This document shows positions 51,405-60,442 of a stretch of 64,000 nucleotides of DNA, piece by piece. The DNA lies in assembly GCA_937890765.1 (NCBI GenBank), contig CALADQ010000026.1:62001-126000 (forward strand). Reading direction: 5' to 3'. A program made the position numbers and the translations under genes. The notes beneath the pieces were generated by a model. That model made no database searches. It was not told the origin of the DNA and saw only the letters and a list, made by a program, of their open reading frames with translations. The DNA is from an uncultured Candidatus Neoarthromitus sp. (GTDB taxonomy: Bacteria; Bacillota; Clostridia; Clostridiales; Clostridiaceae). The stretch's first letter is position 1, and each line of letters starts with the position of its first letter.

Positions 51405-52680
51405 CCGAACCTCCACTTTTATGATCCAAAACTTTTGTTAAACCATAACTTTTTTTGGACCTTAATCCCATATTGTAAACAAGTTTTATCATAAATTTTG
51501 TTATAACAATTGAACTAAACATACTTAAAACAATTCCAATTAACAAAGTAGTTGCAAATCCTTTAACTCCACCTGTCCCTACAAAATATAAAACAAGACC
51601 TGCTATTATAGTTGTAATATTTGAATCGAGAATAGAATTCATTGCTCTATCAAATCCAATTTTTATAGAAATTTTTACAGATTTTCCTTTAATAAGTTCT
51701 TCTCTTATTCTTTCAAAAATTAAAATGTTAGCATCTATCGCCATACCAAGTGTTAATAATATACCGGCTATACCAGGAAGAGTAAGAACCGCTTGTATAA
51801 ACGAAAATACATACAAAAACATTAACATATATATTACCAAAGACAATGTTGCAATCGTTCCTGGCAATTTATATCTCACGAACATAATTATAAATATGAG
51901 AACAAAACCTATAATTCCAGCTTTCACAGTATTAGGTATAGCTTCAGAACCCAAGGTAGGACCAACTTTATTTATTGAAATTGTATTTAATGTAACTGGT
52001 AATGCTCCCGATTGAATTATGCTTGCAATTCTATTAGCCTCCTCAAAAGTTCTTGTTCCTTCAATAACTGCCTCACCTTCAGTTATTTCTGTATTAACAA
52101 CAGGATTAGTTAGAACTTGATCATCCATACTAATTTCTATTACTTTTCCCAAATTATTTCTTGTTGCATCAGCAAACTTCTTAGTTCCATCTGGAGTAAA
52201 TTTCAATTGAATTATAGCTTTACCTTCTCTTGTTAAAACAGCATTAGCATTTTTAACATCACTTCCAGTCAAAAGAACATTTCCTTCAGAATCTTTGAAA
52301 TTAAGTTGACCTGTAGATGTCAATGTTTTAACAACATCATCTGAATCAAACGCACCAGCTAAATCTACTCTTATTCTTCTATCACCTTCAACTGTAACAA
52401 CTGGCTCACTTAACCCAAATTTATTAACCCTCAAAGCTAAAAGCTCACGTGTTCTCTGTAAAGTTTCTTTTGATATATCTTCACCAACTATTTCTTGCAA
52501 AACAGAAACGCCACCTTGCAAATCAAGTCCTTTCTTTATGGACTCATTAAGATTTTTAAAATCATAGCCTAATATTTCAAATCCTAAAAATCCCCAAACC
52601 GAGAAAAATACAACTAAAAAAATTATAACGATAAACATAAAAATCGAGGATCTCTTCAAAGTAAACTCATTTTTTTTCAT
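51376..52680 (-). CDS. secD: Protein translocase subunit SecD
   Basis: Partner of SecF. The 434 residues contain the first membrane helix, GLDLQGGVSVL (about 55-65), a large extracytoplasmic P1 domain, and five further helices with the D5/D6 signature AMAIDANILIFERIREEL. AGGAGG 8 bases before the ATG at 52680 fixes the start. It follows the SCIFF maturase by 37 bases with no terminator, so they are probably cotranscribed. Confidence 0.96.
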   Translation of the reverse strand: MKKNEFTLKRSSIFMFIVIIFLVVFFSVWGFLGFEILGYDFKNLNESIKKGLDLQGGVSVLQEIVGEDISKETLQRTRELLALRVNKFGLSEPVVTVEGDRRIRVDLAGAFDSDDVVKTLTSTGQLNFKDSEGNVLLTGSDVKNANAVLTREGKAIIQLKFTPDGTKKFADATRNNLGKVIEISMDDQVLTNPVVNTEITEGEAVIEGTRTFEEANRIASIIQSGALPVTLNTISINKVGPTLGSEAIPNTVKAGIIGFVLIFIIMFVRYKLPGTIATLSLVIYMLMFLYVFSFIQAVLTLPGIAGILLTLGMAIDANILIFERIREELIKGKSVKISIKIGFDRAMNSILDSNITTIIAGLVLYFVGTGGVKGFATTLLIGIVLSMFSSIVITKFMIKLVYNMGLRSKKSYGLTKVLDHKSGGSDANEFSQEV

Positions 52681-52717
52681 AAACATACCCTCCTCAAAAT
52701 TTTTCAAATAATATTAC

Positions 52718-54115
52718 TTATTCGCTTACAGCTGTACAAGTATTTTTAGAATTTTCATAAACCTTCAAGGCGATAGCCATTTCTATTCTTTTTTTCTGAA
52801 GAGCACAACCAATTGTATATGGTTTCAAAATTGAATTTGTAAATTCGTGATTGTTAGCTTGACAACCTCCACTACAATAAAATCTTGCCCAACATTTATT
52901 ACAATCTTCTTTTTTATATATATTAGCATCTTTAAATTCACTAACGAGTTCAGGATGCCTTATTTTATTTTTAGATAAATCATTAACATTTCCAATTATG
53001 AAATCTCTTTTTCCAACAAATTGATGACATGGGTAAATATCACCACTAGGAGTTATAGCTATATACTCAAAACCTGCTCCACAAGCTGAAACCCTTTTAT
53101 ATACGCAAGGCCCTCCTTTGAGATTTATATTGTAATGATAAAAATTTATTTTTTCTCCACTATCGATTTTTTCCTTCAAATACCTGTAGATTTTGTTATA
53201 CTCATCATATATTTGCTCTAAATCTTCAAATCTTATTGAAATTTCTTCACTATCTTTTACAACAACAGGCTCAAGAGAAATTTCTTTAAATCCTTCGTTA
53301 GCTAAATGTAAAAAGTCATTAGAAAAATCCAAATTCTGATGAGTATAAGTTCCTCTCAAATAATATTCTTGTCCTTCCTCTCTTCCATCAACAAGTTTTT
53401 TTATTTTATTTATTATAATATCATAGGAACCTGTTCCAGCTGCTGTTAACCTCATATTGTCATTTACTTCTTTTCTTCCATCTATTGACAATATTATATT
53501 TTTCATATTTTTATTTAAATATTCAATTTTTTCATCATTTAAAAGAGTTCCATTTGTAGTTATAGTAAATCTTATATTTTTGTTAACCTCTTTTTCAATT
53601 CCTCTCGCATATTCAACTAATTTTTTTATCATATCGAAAGCCATAAGAGGTTCACCGCCAAACAAATCAACCTCGATATTATATCTTGGACCACTTTGAC
53701 TTATTAAAAAATCCAAAGCCCTCTTAGCAACATCGAACGTCATTATTTCACGTTTACCTTTATACTCTCCTTCATCTGCAAAACAATATTTACATTTAAG
53801 ATTACAATCATGAACAACATTCAAACACATTGCTTTCATGTATTCTTGTTCATTATTTAATTTAACTTTTTCTTCGTACATATCCTTTGTGTACAAAATT
53901 CCATCGTCAATTAAAGAATTTATTTCGTTGATTGCCTCTTCTAATTCATCACGTGAATATTTATTTGAATATTTAGAAATTGCATCATCCAATGTCATGA
54001 CACTCTCATTTCCTAAAATGTCATAAACAAGTTGATCAACCTCCATTATGGAACCTGTATTAACATCTAAAGCATATTTAAAATCATCTATTGAAAATTT
54101 ATGAACCAAATCCAT
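52718..54115 (-). CDS. scfB: SCIFF peptide radical SAM maturase (thioether-forming)
   Basis: Radical SAM/SPASM enzyme that links cysteines of the SCIFF peptide to nearby residues through thioether bonds, giving a sactipeptide/ranthipeptide. The 465 residues have an N-terminal peptide-binding domain, the 4Fe-4S motif CNLKCKYCFADEGEY (about 104-118), the FGGEPLM segment, and a C-terminal SPASM domain with many cysteines (SACGAGFEYIAITPSGDIYP, CNKCWARFYCSGGCQANN). ATG at 54115 is chosen over a TTG that overlaps the SD. The peptide gene is immediately upstream. Confidence 0.95.
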   Translation of the reverse strand: MDLVHKFSIDDFKYALDVNTGSIMEVDQLVYDILGNESVMTLDDAISKYSNKYSRDELEEAINEINSLIDDGILYTKDMYEEKVKLNNEQEYMKAMCLNVVHDCNLKCKYCFADEGEYKGKREIMTFDVAKRALDFLISQSGPRYNIEVDLFGGEPLMAFDMIKKLVEYARGIEKEVNKNIRFTITTNGTLLNDEKIEYLNKNMKNIILSIDGRKEVNDNMRLTAAGTGSYDIIINKIKKLVDGREEGQEYYLRGTYTHQNLDFSNDFLHLANEGFKEISLEPVVVKDSEEISIRFEDLEQIYDEYNKIYRYLKEKIDSGEKINFYHYNINLKGGPCVYKRVSACGAGFEYIAITPSGDIYPCHQFVGKRDFIIGNVNDLSKNKIRHPELVSEFKDANIYKKEDCNKCWARFYCSGGCQANNHEFTNSILKPYTIGCALQKKRIEMAIALKVYENSKNTCTAVSE

Positions 54116-54140
54116 CTTAATTAAATCCTCCAAACAATTA

Positions 54141-54174
54141 TAAAAAATAAATAGACTGATTAAATCAGCCTATT
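54141..54174 (-). terminator. Terminator-like hairpin between SCIFF peptide and maturase
   Basis: An 11-bp stem (54150-54160 with 54164-54174, one G-U pair), a 3-base loop, then UAUUUUUUAU on the minus strand. It sits between the peptide gene and the maturase gene. Confidence 0.8.
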
Positions 54175-54191
54175 AAAAAATCGAAACCAAA

Positions 54192-54329
54192 TTACTTTTC
54201 ACAAACAATGTTCGCAACTGTACAAGAAGTTTTGCAAGCTGATTGACAAGAGTTAGCACACTCTTTGCAATTTACATCCTTAATCGTATCTTTAATTATG
54301 TTTTTCACTAAAACTTTAATATGTTTCAC
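54192..54329 (-). CDS. scfA: SCIFF (six cysteines in forty-five) ribosomal peptide precursor
   Basis: A 45-residue peptide starting with GTG behind GGGGGAG. It has exactly six cysteines, at 21, 24, 28, 32, 36 and 43, and the family core CQSACKTSCTVAN. The maturase directly downstream confirms the call. SCIFF is nearly universal in Clostridia; its modified product and function are still not settled. The KHIKVLVKNIIKD leader is the likely maturase-binding part. It has its own promoter and a terminator between it and the maturase. Confidence 0.96.
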   Translation of the reverse strand: MKHIKVLVKNIIKDTIKDVNCKECANSCQSACKTSCTVANIVCEK

Positions 54330-54365
54330 AAACACTCCCCCATCCTAATTAATAAATTCATCGAA

Positions 54366-54395
54366 ATTATAACACAACAAACAAAATAATTTCAA
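54366..54395 (-). promoter_or_regulatory. Sigma-A promoter of the SCIFF peptide gene
   Basis: TTGAAA (54390-54395), 18-base spacer, TATAAT (54366-54371) with a TG one base upstream (extended -10). It starts right after the yajC terminator. Confidence 0.75.
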
Positions 54396-54426
54396 ATTAA
54401 AAAGGCCTTTGTAAAAACAAAAGCCC
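54395..54426 (-). terminator. Terminator after yajC
   Basis: A 10-bp stem with G-U pairs (54403-54412 with 54417-54426), 4-base loop and UUUUUAAUU on the minus strand. Confidence 0.85.
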
Positions 54427-54438
54427 AAAATTATTTCT

Positions 54439-54759
54439 TTATTTATCTTCGCTTTTATCCGATTTACTTTCAAGAGAAGATTTTTCAATTGACTCACTAG
54501 CAATATGAGCAATAGAATTTTTTAAAAAAGTCATCCTAACTTTATCAGGCACCGTTTCCAAAACAACCTCATTTTTATCTTCATTCATGGATATAATTTT
54601 AGCTACCATTCCACCACGTGTAACGACTCTATCATTAATTTTAAGATTGTCCAACATGGATTGATATTTTTTACGTCTCTTATTTTCTGGTATAATCATA
54701 AGAGCAATCATTAAAGCTCCCAAGCCTATAGGAAACAATAAATTAACAAACGAACCCAT
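54439..54759 (-). CDS. yajC: Preprotein translocase subunit YajC
   Basis: Small accessory of the SecDF complex. One N-terminal membrane helix (NLLFPIGLGALMIALMIIP, about 5-23), then RRKKYQSMLDNLKINDRVVTRGGMVAKI, the family core, and a charged Ser/Lys/Asp-rich tail. At 106 residues it is normal. The ATG at 54759 fits the family but its GAGGAG lies 13-14 bases away; a TTG at 54783 is a possible but less likely start. It follows tgt, as in Bacillus and Clostridium. Confidence 0.92.
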   Translation of the reverse strand: MGSFVNLLFPIGLGALMIALMIIPENKRRKKYQSMLDNLKINDRVVTRGGMVAKIISMNEDKNEVVLETVPDKVRMTFLKNSIAHIASESIEKSSLESKSDKSEDK

Positions 54760-54767
54760 AAATTTTC

Positions 54768-55895
54768 TTAAACTCCTCTCCAATCTTCAAGCTTTTGTTT
54801 TTTAAATTTACAAAACTCATTTTTTTCAATAGACGCTCTCACATCTTCCAATAGTTTATTATAAAAGTTCAAATTATGCAATACACACAATCTTAAAGCT
54901 AATATCTCTTTCGCTTTAAACAAATGCCTTATATAAGCTTTTGAATAATTCAAACAAGCCTCACATGTACATTCTCTATCTATAGGTGTATCATCAAATT
55001 TAAATTTTTTATTCATTAAATTCATTTTACCGTTAGATGTAAATACCTGTCCATGCCTTCCGTTCCTAGCAGGTAAAACACAATCAAAAAAATCAACGCC
55101 TCTTTCGATAGCTTCTAAAATATTTTCTGGAGTTCCAACGCCCATTAAATAGACAGGCTTACTTTTAGGTAAATGTGGAACTACATCTTCTAAAACACGA
55201 TACATTTCTTCAGTTGTTTCTCCAACAGCCAATCCACCAATTGCATAACCTGGTAAATCAAATTCAGAAATAACTTTTGCATGTTCAATCCTTACATCGC
55301 TATAAACTCCACCTTGGTTTATTCCAAAGATAAACTGGTTTTTGTTCACAGTGCCATCAATTGAATTTAACCTATTCAACTCATCAACACACCTACTTAA
55401 CCATCTAGTAGTTCTGTTAACAGAATCAATAACATAACTCTTACTAGACGGATTAGGTATACATTCATCAAAAGCCATAGCAATAGTAGAACCCAAATTG
55501 CTTTGAATCCTCATACTTTGCTCAGGTCCTATGAATATCTTTTTGCCATCTATATGTGAATTGAACTCAACACCTTCTTCACTTATATTTCTTAATTTTG
55601 CCAAAGAGAAGATTTGGAATCCTCCAGAATCTGTTAAAATAGGCCTACTCCAATTCATAAACTTGTGCAATCCACCTATATGTTTTACAACCTCATCTCC
55701 TGGTCTAAGATGGAGATGATATGTATTCGAAAGTTCAACTTGGCATCCTATCTTCTCTAAATCAACTGTAGAAACTCCACCTTTTATAGTTGCTAAAGTT
55801 CCAACATTCATAAAAACAGGTGTTTGCACAGTCCCATGAACAGTATCGAATTCAGCTCTCTTAGCCCTTCCATCACAATTTAATAACTTATACAC
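54768..55895 (-). CDS. tgt: tRNA-guanine transglycosylase
   Basis: Swaps guanine 34 of Asp, Asn, His and Tyr tRNAs for the queuosine precursor. The 375-residue TIM barrel has LTDSGGFQIFSLAKL (about 87-101), the second catalytic aspartate in DFFDCVLPARNGRHGQ and the zinc ligands CTCEACLNYSKAYIRHL. Start GTG with GGAGG 5 bases upstream. It lies after queA; no preQ1 synthesis genes are present in the window. Confidence 0.97.
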   Translation of the reverse strand: MYKLLNCDGRAKRAEFDTVHGTVQTPVFMNVGTLATIKGGVSTVDLEKIGCQVELSNTYHLHLRPGDEVVKHIGGLHKFMNWSRPILTDSGGFQIFSLAKLRNISEEGVEFNSHIDGKKIFIGPEQSMRIQSNLGSTIAMAFDECIPNPSSKSYVIDSVNRTTRWLSRCVDELNRLNSIDGTVNKNQFIFGINQGGVYSDVRIEHAKVISEFDLPGYAIGGLAVGETTEEMYRVLEDVVPHLPKSKPVYLMGVGTPENILEAIERGVDFFDCVLPARNGRHGQVFTSNGKMNLMNKKFKFDDTPIDRECTCEACLNYSKAYIRHLFKAKEILALRLCVLHNLNFYNKLLEDVRASIEKNEFCKFKKQKLEDWRGV

Positions 55896-55911
55896 TTATA
55901 CCTCCACATAT

Positions 55912-56943
55912 CTACATCAAAAACATACTATCTCCAAAACTAAAAAACCTGTATTTATTCAATATAGCTTCACTATATGCATTCATAATTCTGTCTCTGT
56001 TATAAAAAGCACTAACTAAAATCAAAAGAGTAGATTTTGGTAAATGAAAATTTGTAATTAAAGAATCAACAATTTTAAAATCATATCCTGGTTTGATAAA
56101 AATATCAGTTTCCCCTGAACACTCATATAACAATCCATCATTGCTTTTAGAAGCCACCGTTTCTAAAACTCTTACTGTAGTTGTTCCAACTGCTATAACT
56201 TTATTTCCACGCAATTTACACAAATTTATTTCATCACAAGTTTTTTTAGATATTTCAAAGTATTCGGAGTGCATTTTATGATATTCTAAATTTTTAACTC
56301 TAACAGGCATAAACGTACCCATACCAATATGTAAAGTTACATATGCAATTTTTATACCTTTACGAACTATATCTTGTATTAAATGCTCTGTGAAATGCAA
56401 ACCTGCTGTTGGTGACGCTACAGACCCAATTTTTCTTGAATAAACAGTCTGATACCGATCAAAATTATCAAGTTTTTCCCTTATATAAGGTGGTAATGGT
56501 ATATCACCTACTTGTCCTAATAATTCATAAAAATTTTCATTCGTATAAAATTTAACTATACGATTACCACATTTCATTATATCAATCACTTCAGCAATAA
56601 TTCTTCCGCGAGAAAAACTAAATTTTCTTCCTACCAATGCTCTTTTTCCTGGTCTACACATAACTTCCCACAAATTATCACCTAAATTTTTCAACAAAAG
56701 AAACTCCATTTTCCCATCCGTTTCTATGTTAAAACCATTAACTCTAGCACAAAACACCCTCGTATCATTTAAAACTAATACATCATCTTTATCGAGATAA
56801 TTTATTATTTCATAAAATTTTCTGTGATTTATAGTATGAGTATTTCTATTTAAAACCATCATTTTAGAATCTTTTCTATCCCCTATCGGCTTCTGAGCTA
56901 TAAGCTCCTGCGGTAAATTAAAATTAAATAAATCTATATTCAT
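55912..56943 (-). CDS. queA: S-adenosylmethionine:tRNA ribosyltransferase-isomerase
   Basis: Converts preQ1 in tRNA to epoxyqueuosine using the ribosyl part of SAM. The 343 residues show DLFNFNLPQELIAQKP, LVLNDTRVFCAR (about 58-69), VASPTAGLHFTE and LITNFHLPKSTLLILVSAF. ATG at 56943 fits the family; an upstream GTG-rich extension of 6 codons overlaps the ruvB end. It is between ruvB and tgt, the usual order. Confidence 0.97.
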   Translation of the reverse strand: MNIDLFNFNLPQELIAQKPIGDRKDSKMMVLNRNTHTINHRKFYEIINYLDKDDVLVLNDTRVFCARVNGFNIETDGKMEFLLLKNLGDNLWEVMCRPGKRALVGRKFSFSRGRIIAEVIDIMKCGNRIVKFYTNENFYELLGQVGDIPLPPYIREKLDNFDRYQTVYSRKIGSVASPTAGLHFTEHLIQDIVRKGIKIAYVTLHIGMGTFMPVRVKNLEYHKMHSEYFEISKKTCDEINLCKLRGNKVIAVGTTTVRVLETVASKSNDGLLYECSGETDIFIKPGYDFKIVDSLITNFHLPKSTLLILVSAFYNRDRIMNAYSEAILNKYRFFSFGDSMFLM

Positions 56944-56960
56944 AAAAATTCTTACTCCCA

Positions 56961-57950
56961 CTATTTCTTTATTCCAAAATGCTTATACGCCTTATCCGTA
57001 ACGATTCTACCTCTAGGAGTTCTTATCAAAAATCCTTGCTGAATCAAAAACGGTTCATAAACTTCTTCAATAGTATTTAACTCTTCAGATAGAAAATGTG
57101 CTATAGTTTCGACACCAACAGGTCCACCCTCAAAATTAAATATAATAGCTTGTAATATTTTTTTATCTATTTTATCCAATCCCATTTCATCAACATCCAA
57201 AAATTTTAAAGACTCCTTTGTTAAATCATAATTTATAATTTGAACATTCCTTACCTGTGCAAAGTCTCTTATTCTTTTGAGAAGTCTATTTGCAACTCTA
57301 GGAGTACCTCTTGAACGTTTTGCAATTTCCAAAGCCGCACAATCCTCTATACAAACACCCAATATTTTTGAAGACCTTTTTATAATTTGACTCAATTCAC
57401 TAAAATTATAATAATCCATAGAAAATAAAACTCCAAATCTATCGCGAAGAGGAGATGTAAGTAGACCTAATCTTGTAGTAGCACCAACTAACGTAAACTT
57501 CGATAAATCAATTCTAATTGATTTTGCCTGTGGTCCCTTACCGATAACTATATCTAAAGAATAATCTTCCATTGCACTGTATAAAATTTCTTCAACAGTT
57601 CTACTTAATCTATGTATTTCATCTATAAATAACACTTCCTTATCTTCCAAAGAAGTTAGAATAGCTGCTAAATCACCTGGTTTTTCTATAGCTGGTCCGG
57701 ATGTTATTCTCAAACCACTACCCATTTCATTAGAAATTATATTTGCAAGTGTAGTTTTTCCCAATCCAGGTGGACCATAAAATAATACATGATCTAAAGA
57801 TTCATTTCTCATCTTAGCCGCTTCCATAAAAATATTTAAATTTTTTTTTACATTCTCCTGTCCTATATAGTCATCTATACTTAAAGGTCTTAAATTTTGT
57901 TCCTTAGTATCATTGACAGAAAAAGTAGGACTAACTAATCTATCATCCAA
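56961..57950 (-). CDS. ruvB: Holliday junction branch migration helicase RuvB
   Basis: Hexameric AAA+ motor that drives branch migration. The 329 residues have RPLSIDDYIGQENVKKNL, Walker A YGPPGLGKTTLA (about 59-70), Walker B VLFIDEIHRLS, sensor 1 GATTRLG, and arginine-finger region LRDRFGV, with a C-terminal winged helix ending RTPRGRIVTDKAYKHFG. The start is TTG, 9 bases from GAGG at the ruvA end. It follows ruvA by 6 bases. Confidence 0.97.
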   Translation of the reverse strand: MDDRLVSPTFSVNDTKEQNLRPLSIDDYIGQENVKKNLNIFMEAAKMRNESLDHVLFYGPPGLGKTTLANIISNEMGSGLRITSGPAIEKPGDLAAILTSLEDKEVLFIDEIHRLSRTVEEILYSAMEDYSLDIVIGKGPQAKSIRIDLSKFTLVGATTRLGLLTSPLRDRFGVLFSMDYYNFSELSQIIKRSSKILGVCIEDCAALEIAKRSRGTPRVANRLLKRIRDFAQVRNVQIINYDLTKESLKFLDVDEMGLDKIDKKILQAIIFNFEGGPVGVETIAHFLSEELNTIEEVYEPFLIQQGFLIRTPRGRIVTDKAYKHFGIKK

Positions 57951-57956
57951 AACAAA

Positions 57957-58559
57957 TTACCTCATCAAATTTTTTAAACTTTCTTTTACTATAAATTCCA
58001 AAGATTCATTACAAAACTTATCCATAACTACTTTAACAACACCACTTATGTCCATTTCACTAAAACCTAATGATAAAAGAGCTTGATTAACCTCAGATAC
58101 TTTATCACAGTTAAAACCACTATTATCATTTTTCTCAAAGACACCATCTTCATGCGGAATTTTAATTTTGTCTTTTAATTCTAAAATTATCCTCTGAGCA
58201 CTTTTTTTTCCAACACCACTAGCTTTAATTAATACAGATTCATCCGAAAAACAAATTGCCTTTCTCAAAGTATCAACAGTACTAACTGACAACAAAGCTA
58301 AAGCAACTTTAGCTCCGATTCCATTTATATTTATAAGTTTTAAAAACATATCTAACTCTTTCTTTTGAACGAAACCATAAAGACCTATAAAATCTTGTCT
58401 AACTATTTGTTCTACGTAAAGTTTTATATTCTCGTTCAATCCTGGCATGGAACATATACTATTTCCAGACGTAAAAATCCTATATCCTATACCATTATTA
58501 TCAATAATAACGTAGTCATTATTTAATCCTTTAAATTTCCCCTCTATATACTCATACAT
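57957..58559 (-). CDS. ruvA: Holliday junction DNA-binding protein RuvA
   Basis: Tetramer that binds the four-way junction and recruits RuvB. The 200 residues have an OB fold (MYEYIEGKFKGLNNDYVIID), helix-hairpin-helix motifs LININGIGAKVALALLSVS and ASGVGKKSAQRIILELKDK, a linker, and domain III (QALLSLGFSEMDISGVV). A gene for the resolvase RuvC is not next to it, consistent with Firmicutes that use RecU. Confidence 0.97.
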   Translation of the reverse strand: MYEYIEGKFKGLNNDYVIIDNNGIGYRIFTSGNSICSMPGLNENIKLYVEQIVRQDFIGLYGFVQKKELDMFLKLININGIGAKVALALLSVSTVDTLRKAICFSDESVLIKASGVGKKSAQRIILELKDKIKIPHEDGVFEKNDNSGFNCDKVSEVNQALLSLGFSEMDISGVVKVVMDKFCNESLEFIVKESLKNLMR

Positions 58560-58589
58560 AAATTAAAACCTTCAAATTTCCAAATTAAA

Positions 58590-58619
58590 ATTATCACTTT
58601 TATAAAATTTACCACTCAA
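58590..58619 (-). promoter_or_regulatory. Candidate sigma-A promoter for ruvA-ruvB
   Basis: TTGAGT (58614-58619), 18-base spacer, GATAAT (58590-58595), about 30 bases upstream of the ruvA start. Confidence 0.45.
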
Positions 58620-58650
58620 AAAAATTTTTTTCAAGACCTAGGAAATTTAA

Positions 58651-59226
58651 TTATGTTTCAAGCTCACTTAATATGTGCTCAACTTCTCCACGTTCATTAG
58701 ACTTAAGTTCATAATTTAAAACAAGCTCTCTATCCGTTGTTGGTAGCAATTCAACTTTTTTACTACTTACATCAGAAGATTCATTTTCTACAAATAATTT
58801 TCCGTTCTCATCTGATTTAAAAACAGTTATATAACCATTTTTTTCACCAATATAATACATGTTTGGTTCAAACTTTTTTTGTTCTGATTCCTTTAAAATT
58901 ATTGATTTATCATTAAAATCTACAATTTCATAACCACCTAAAGGATACATCTCTGTAAAAATTTTATTTATATCTGAAAGTTCCATCTTCATTTTGCTTT
59001 TTTCAAAAAAATCTCCATTTCTATCAATATCAACTATTATTAATTCTCTTGTATTATTTTTTAAAGCTATTTCATGGCTATTTTTATTTACAAAATTAAC
59101 ATCTTTTTGATTTTTGTTATAAGTATAAGTTACGAAATACACAATTGTAAAAATTATTAATAAAACAAATAACGAAATAAATAATGTCAATATATTCTTT
59201 TTATTTTTAAAAAATTTAATTTCCAT
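58651..59226 (-). CDS. BofC C-terminal-domain-like sporulation protein
   Basis: A 191-residue protein with one N-terminal membrane helix (about 11-33, LTLFISLFVLLIIFTIVYFV) and an outside domain. The C-terminal half (YYIGEKNGYITVFKSDENG, then VELLPTTDRELV and a final ILSELET) resembles BofC_C proteins of Clostridia. In Bacillus BofC is secreted from the forespore and restrains the SpoIVB protease, linking it to sigma-K activation. The position directly upstream of ruvA is the same as in B. subtilis. Sequence identity to BofC is weak, so the function is inferred. Confidence 0.65.
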   Translation of the reverse strand: MEIKFFKNKKNILTLFISLFVLLIIFTIVYFVTYTYNKNQKDVNFVNKNSHEIALKNNTRELIIVDIDRNGDFFEKSKMKMELSDINKIFTEMYPLGGYEIVDFNDKSIILKESEQKKFEPNMYYIGEKNGYITVFKSDENGKLFVENESSDVSSKKVELLPTTDRELVLNYELKSNERGEVEHILSELET

Positions 59227-59256
59227 ATTTTCTCACTCCCTATTACAATTATGTAT

Positions 59257-59286
59257 ACTTCTTGTAAATTTTATACAAATTTTGTA
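59257..59286 (-). promoter_or_regulatory. Candidate sigma-G-type promoter for the bofC-like gene
   Basis: On the minus strand GTATA (fits gnATR) is followed after 18 bases by CATAATT, one mismatch from the sigma-G -10 CATnnTA. Positions are approximate within a few bases. It would place the gene in the forespore, where bofC acts. Confidence 0.35.
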
Positions 59287-59292
59287 ATTAAA

Positions 59293-59335
59293 ATAAAAAT
59301 AAAGGTACAGCACATTTAAAGTACTATACCCTTTC
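59293..59335 (-). terminator. Terminator after yebC
   Basis: A 13-bp stem with a bulged G and several G-U pairs is followed by AUUUUUAUUUU on the minus strand, just after the yebC stop. Confidence 0.8.
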
Positions 59336-59336
59336 A

Positions 59337-60077
59337 TTAATCTTCATCATATTCAGCATTGTGATAAACTTCTTGAACATCATCATCTTCTTCAAGCATA
59401 TCTATGAATTTCTCAAATTTTTGTATATCTTCATCACTTTCAAGATTAACATAATTATCAGATTCAAATCTTATTTCTGCCTGTAAAAAATCTATATCTT
59501 CAGATTCCAACTCCTGTTTTATTTTCCTAAAACAAGCTAAATCACTTTTTATAACATATATTCCTTCACTTTCATGAAATTGAAAATCGTCCGCTCCCAA
59601 CTCAAAAGATTTTTCTATAATTTCATCAACACTAATATTTTGAGAACTATCCACGACTATTTCACCAATTTCCTTAAACATATACATGACACATCCATTT
59701 GAACCCAAGTTACCCGAATTTTTTGAAAATATATATCGTAAATTTCCAGCAGTTCTATTCTTATTATCAGTTAAAGTTTTTACAATAACGGCAACGCCAA
59801 AAGGACCATAACCTTCATAAATTAAAGTTTCATAATCCCTCCCCATTAACTCACCAGAACCTTTTTTAATAGCTCTCTCTATCGCATCTTTAGGAACATT
59901 ATTTTGTTGTGCTTTATCTATAGCATCTCTCAATCTAGAATTTCCTTCTATCCTTGTGCCACCAATTTTTGCTGCAACCGAAATTTCTCTTATAAGCTTT
60001 GTAAAAATTTTAGAACGTTTGGCATCTATTTTACTTTTTCGTGCTTGTATATTGTGCCACTTACTATGACCTGACAT
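59337..60077 (-). CDS. yebC: YebC/PmpR family protein
   Basis: Members of this family were named as transcriptional regulators and more recently linked to relieving ribosome stalling on proline stretches. The 246 residues start SGHSKWHNIQARKSKIDAKR and carry GYGPFGVAVIVKTLTDNKNRT (about 88-108) and the NLGSNGCVMYMF segment, with an acidic tail. It lies 9 bases after the MazG-like gene. Its proximity to ruvAB is conserved. Confidence 0.93.
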   Translation of the reverse strand: MSGHSKWHNIQARKSKIDAKRSKIFTKLIREISVAAKIGGTRIEGNSRLRDAIDKAQQNNVPKDAIERAIKKGSGELMGRDYETLIYEGYGPFGVAVIVKTLTDNKNRTAGNLRYIFSKNSGNLGSNGCVMYMFKEIGEIVVDSSQNISVDEIIEKSFELGADDFQFHESEGIYVIKSDLACFRKIKQELESEDIDFLQAEIRFESDNYVNLESDEDIQKFEKFIDMLEEDDDVQEVYHNAEYDED

Positions 60078-60086
60078 ATTACCCTC

Positions 60087-60422
60087 CTAATTAATTTTTG
60101 GATATTTTATAGAATTTTTATATAATTTTTCCTTAATTGTTTCATACAAATCAATTTCTAAGCTATTTGCTAAAGACAAAGAATAAATCAAAACATCTGC
60201 CAATTCTTCTCTAAAATGTTCGAACTTATTGCTTTCTTTTATATTCAAAGCCTCTTCTGTTGTGTCCCACTGAAAAATTTCCATTAGTTCAGCAGCTTCA
60301 ATAGCTATACTCATAGACAAATCTTTTGGATTTCTAAATTTATCCCATCCACGCTCCAACTCAAAATCTCTTATTATAGATTTGATTTTTGAAATATTAA
60401 CGTTGTTATCATTTAATTCCAT
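60087..60422 (-). CDS. MazG-like nucleotide pyrophosphohydrolase
   Basis: A 111-residue all-alpha NTP pyrophosphatase of the RS21-C6/dCTPase type. It shows the metal-binding ExxE-x(n)-ExxD pattern: SIAIEAAELMEIFQW (about 38-52) and FREELADVLIYSLSLANSL (about 70-88). Family members remove aberrant nucleotides such as modified dCTP. Substrate not determinable. It lies between yigZ and yebC. Confidence 0.87.
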   Translation of the reverse strand: MELNDNNVNISKIKSIIRDFELERGWDKFRNPKDLSMSIAIEAAELMEIFQWDTTEEALNIKESNKFEHFREELADVLIYSLSLANSLEIDLYETIKEKLYKNSIKYPKIN

Positions 60423-60442
60423 AAACTATATCCCCTAACTAT

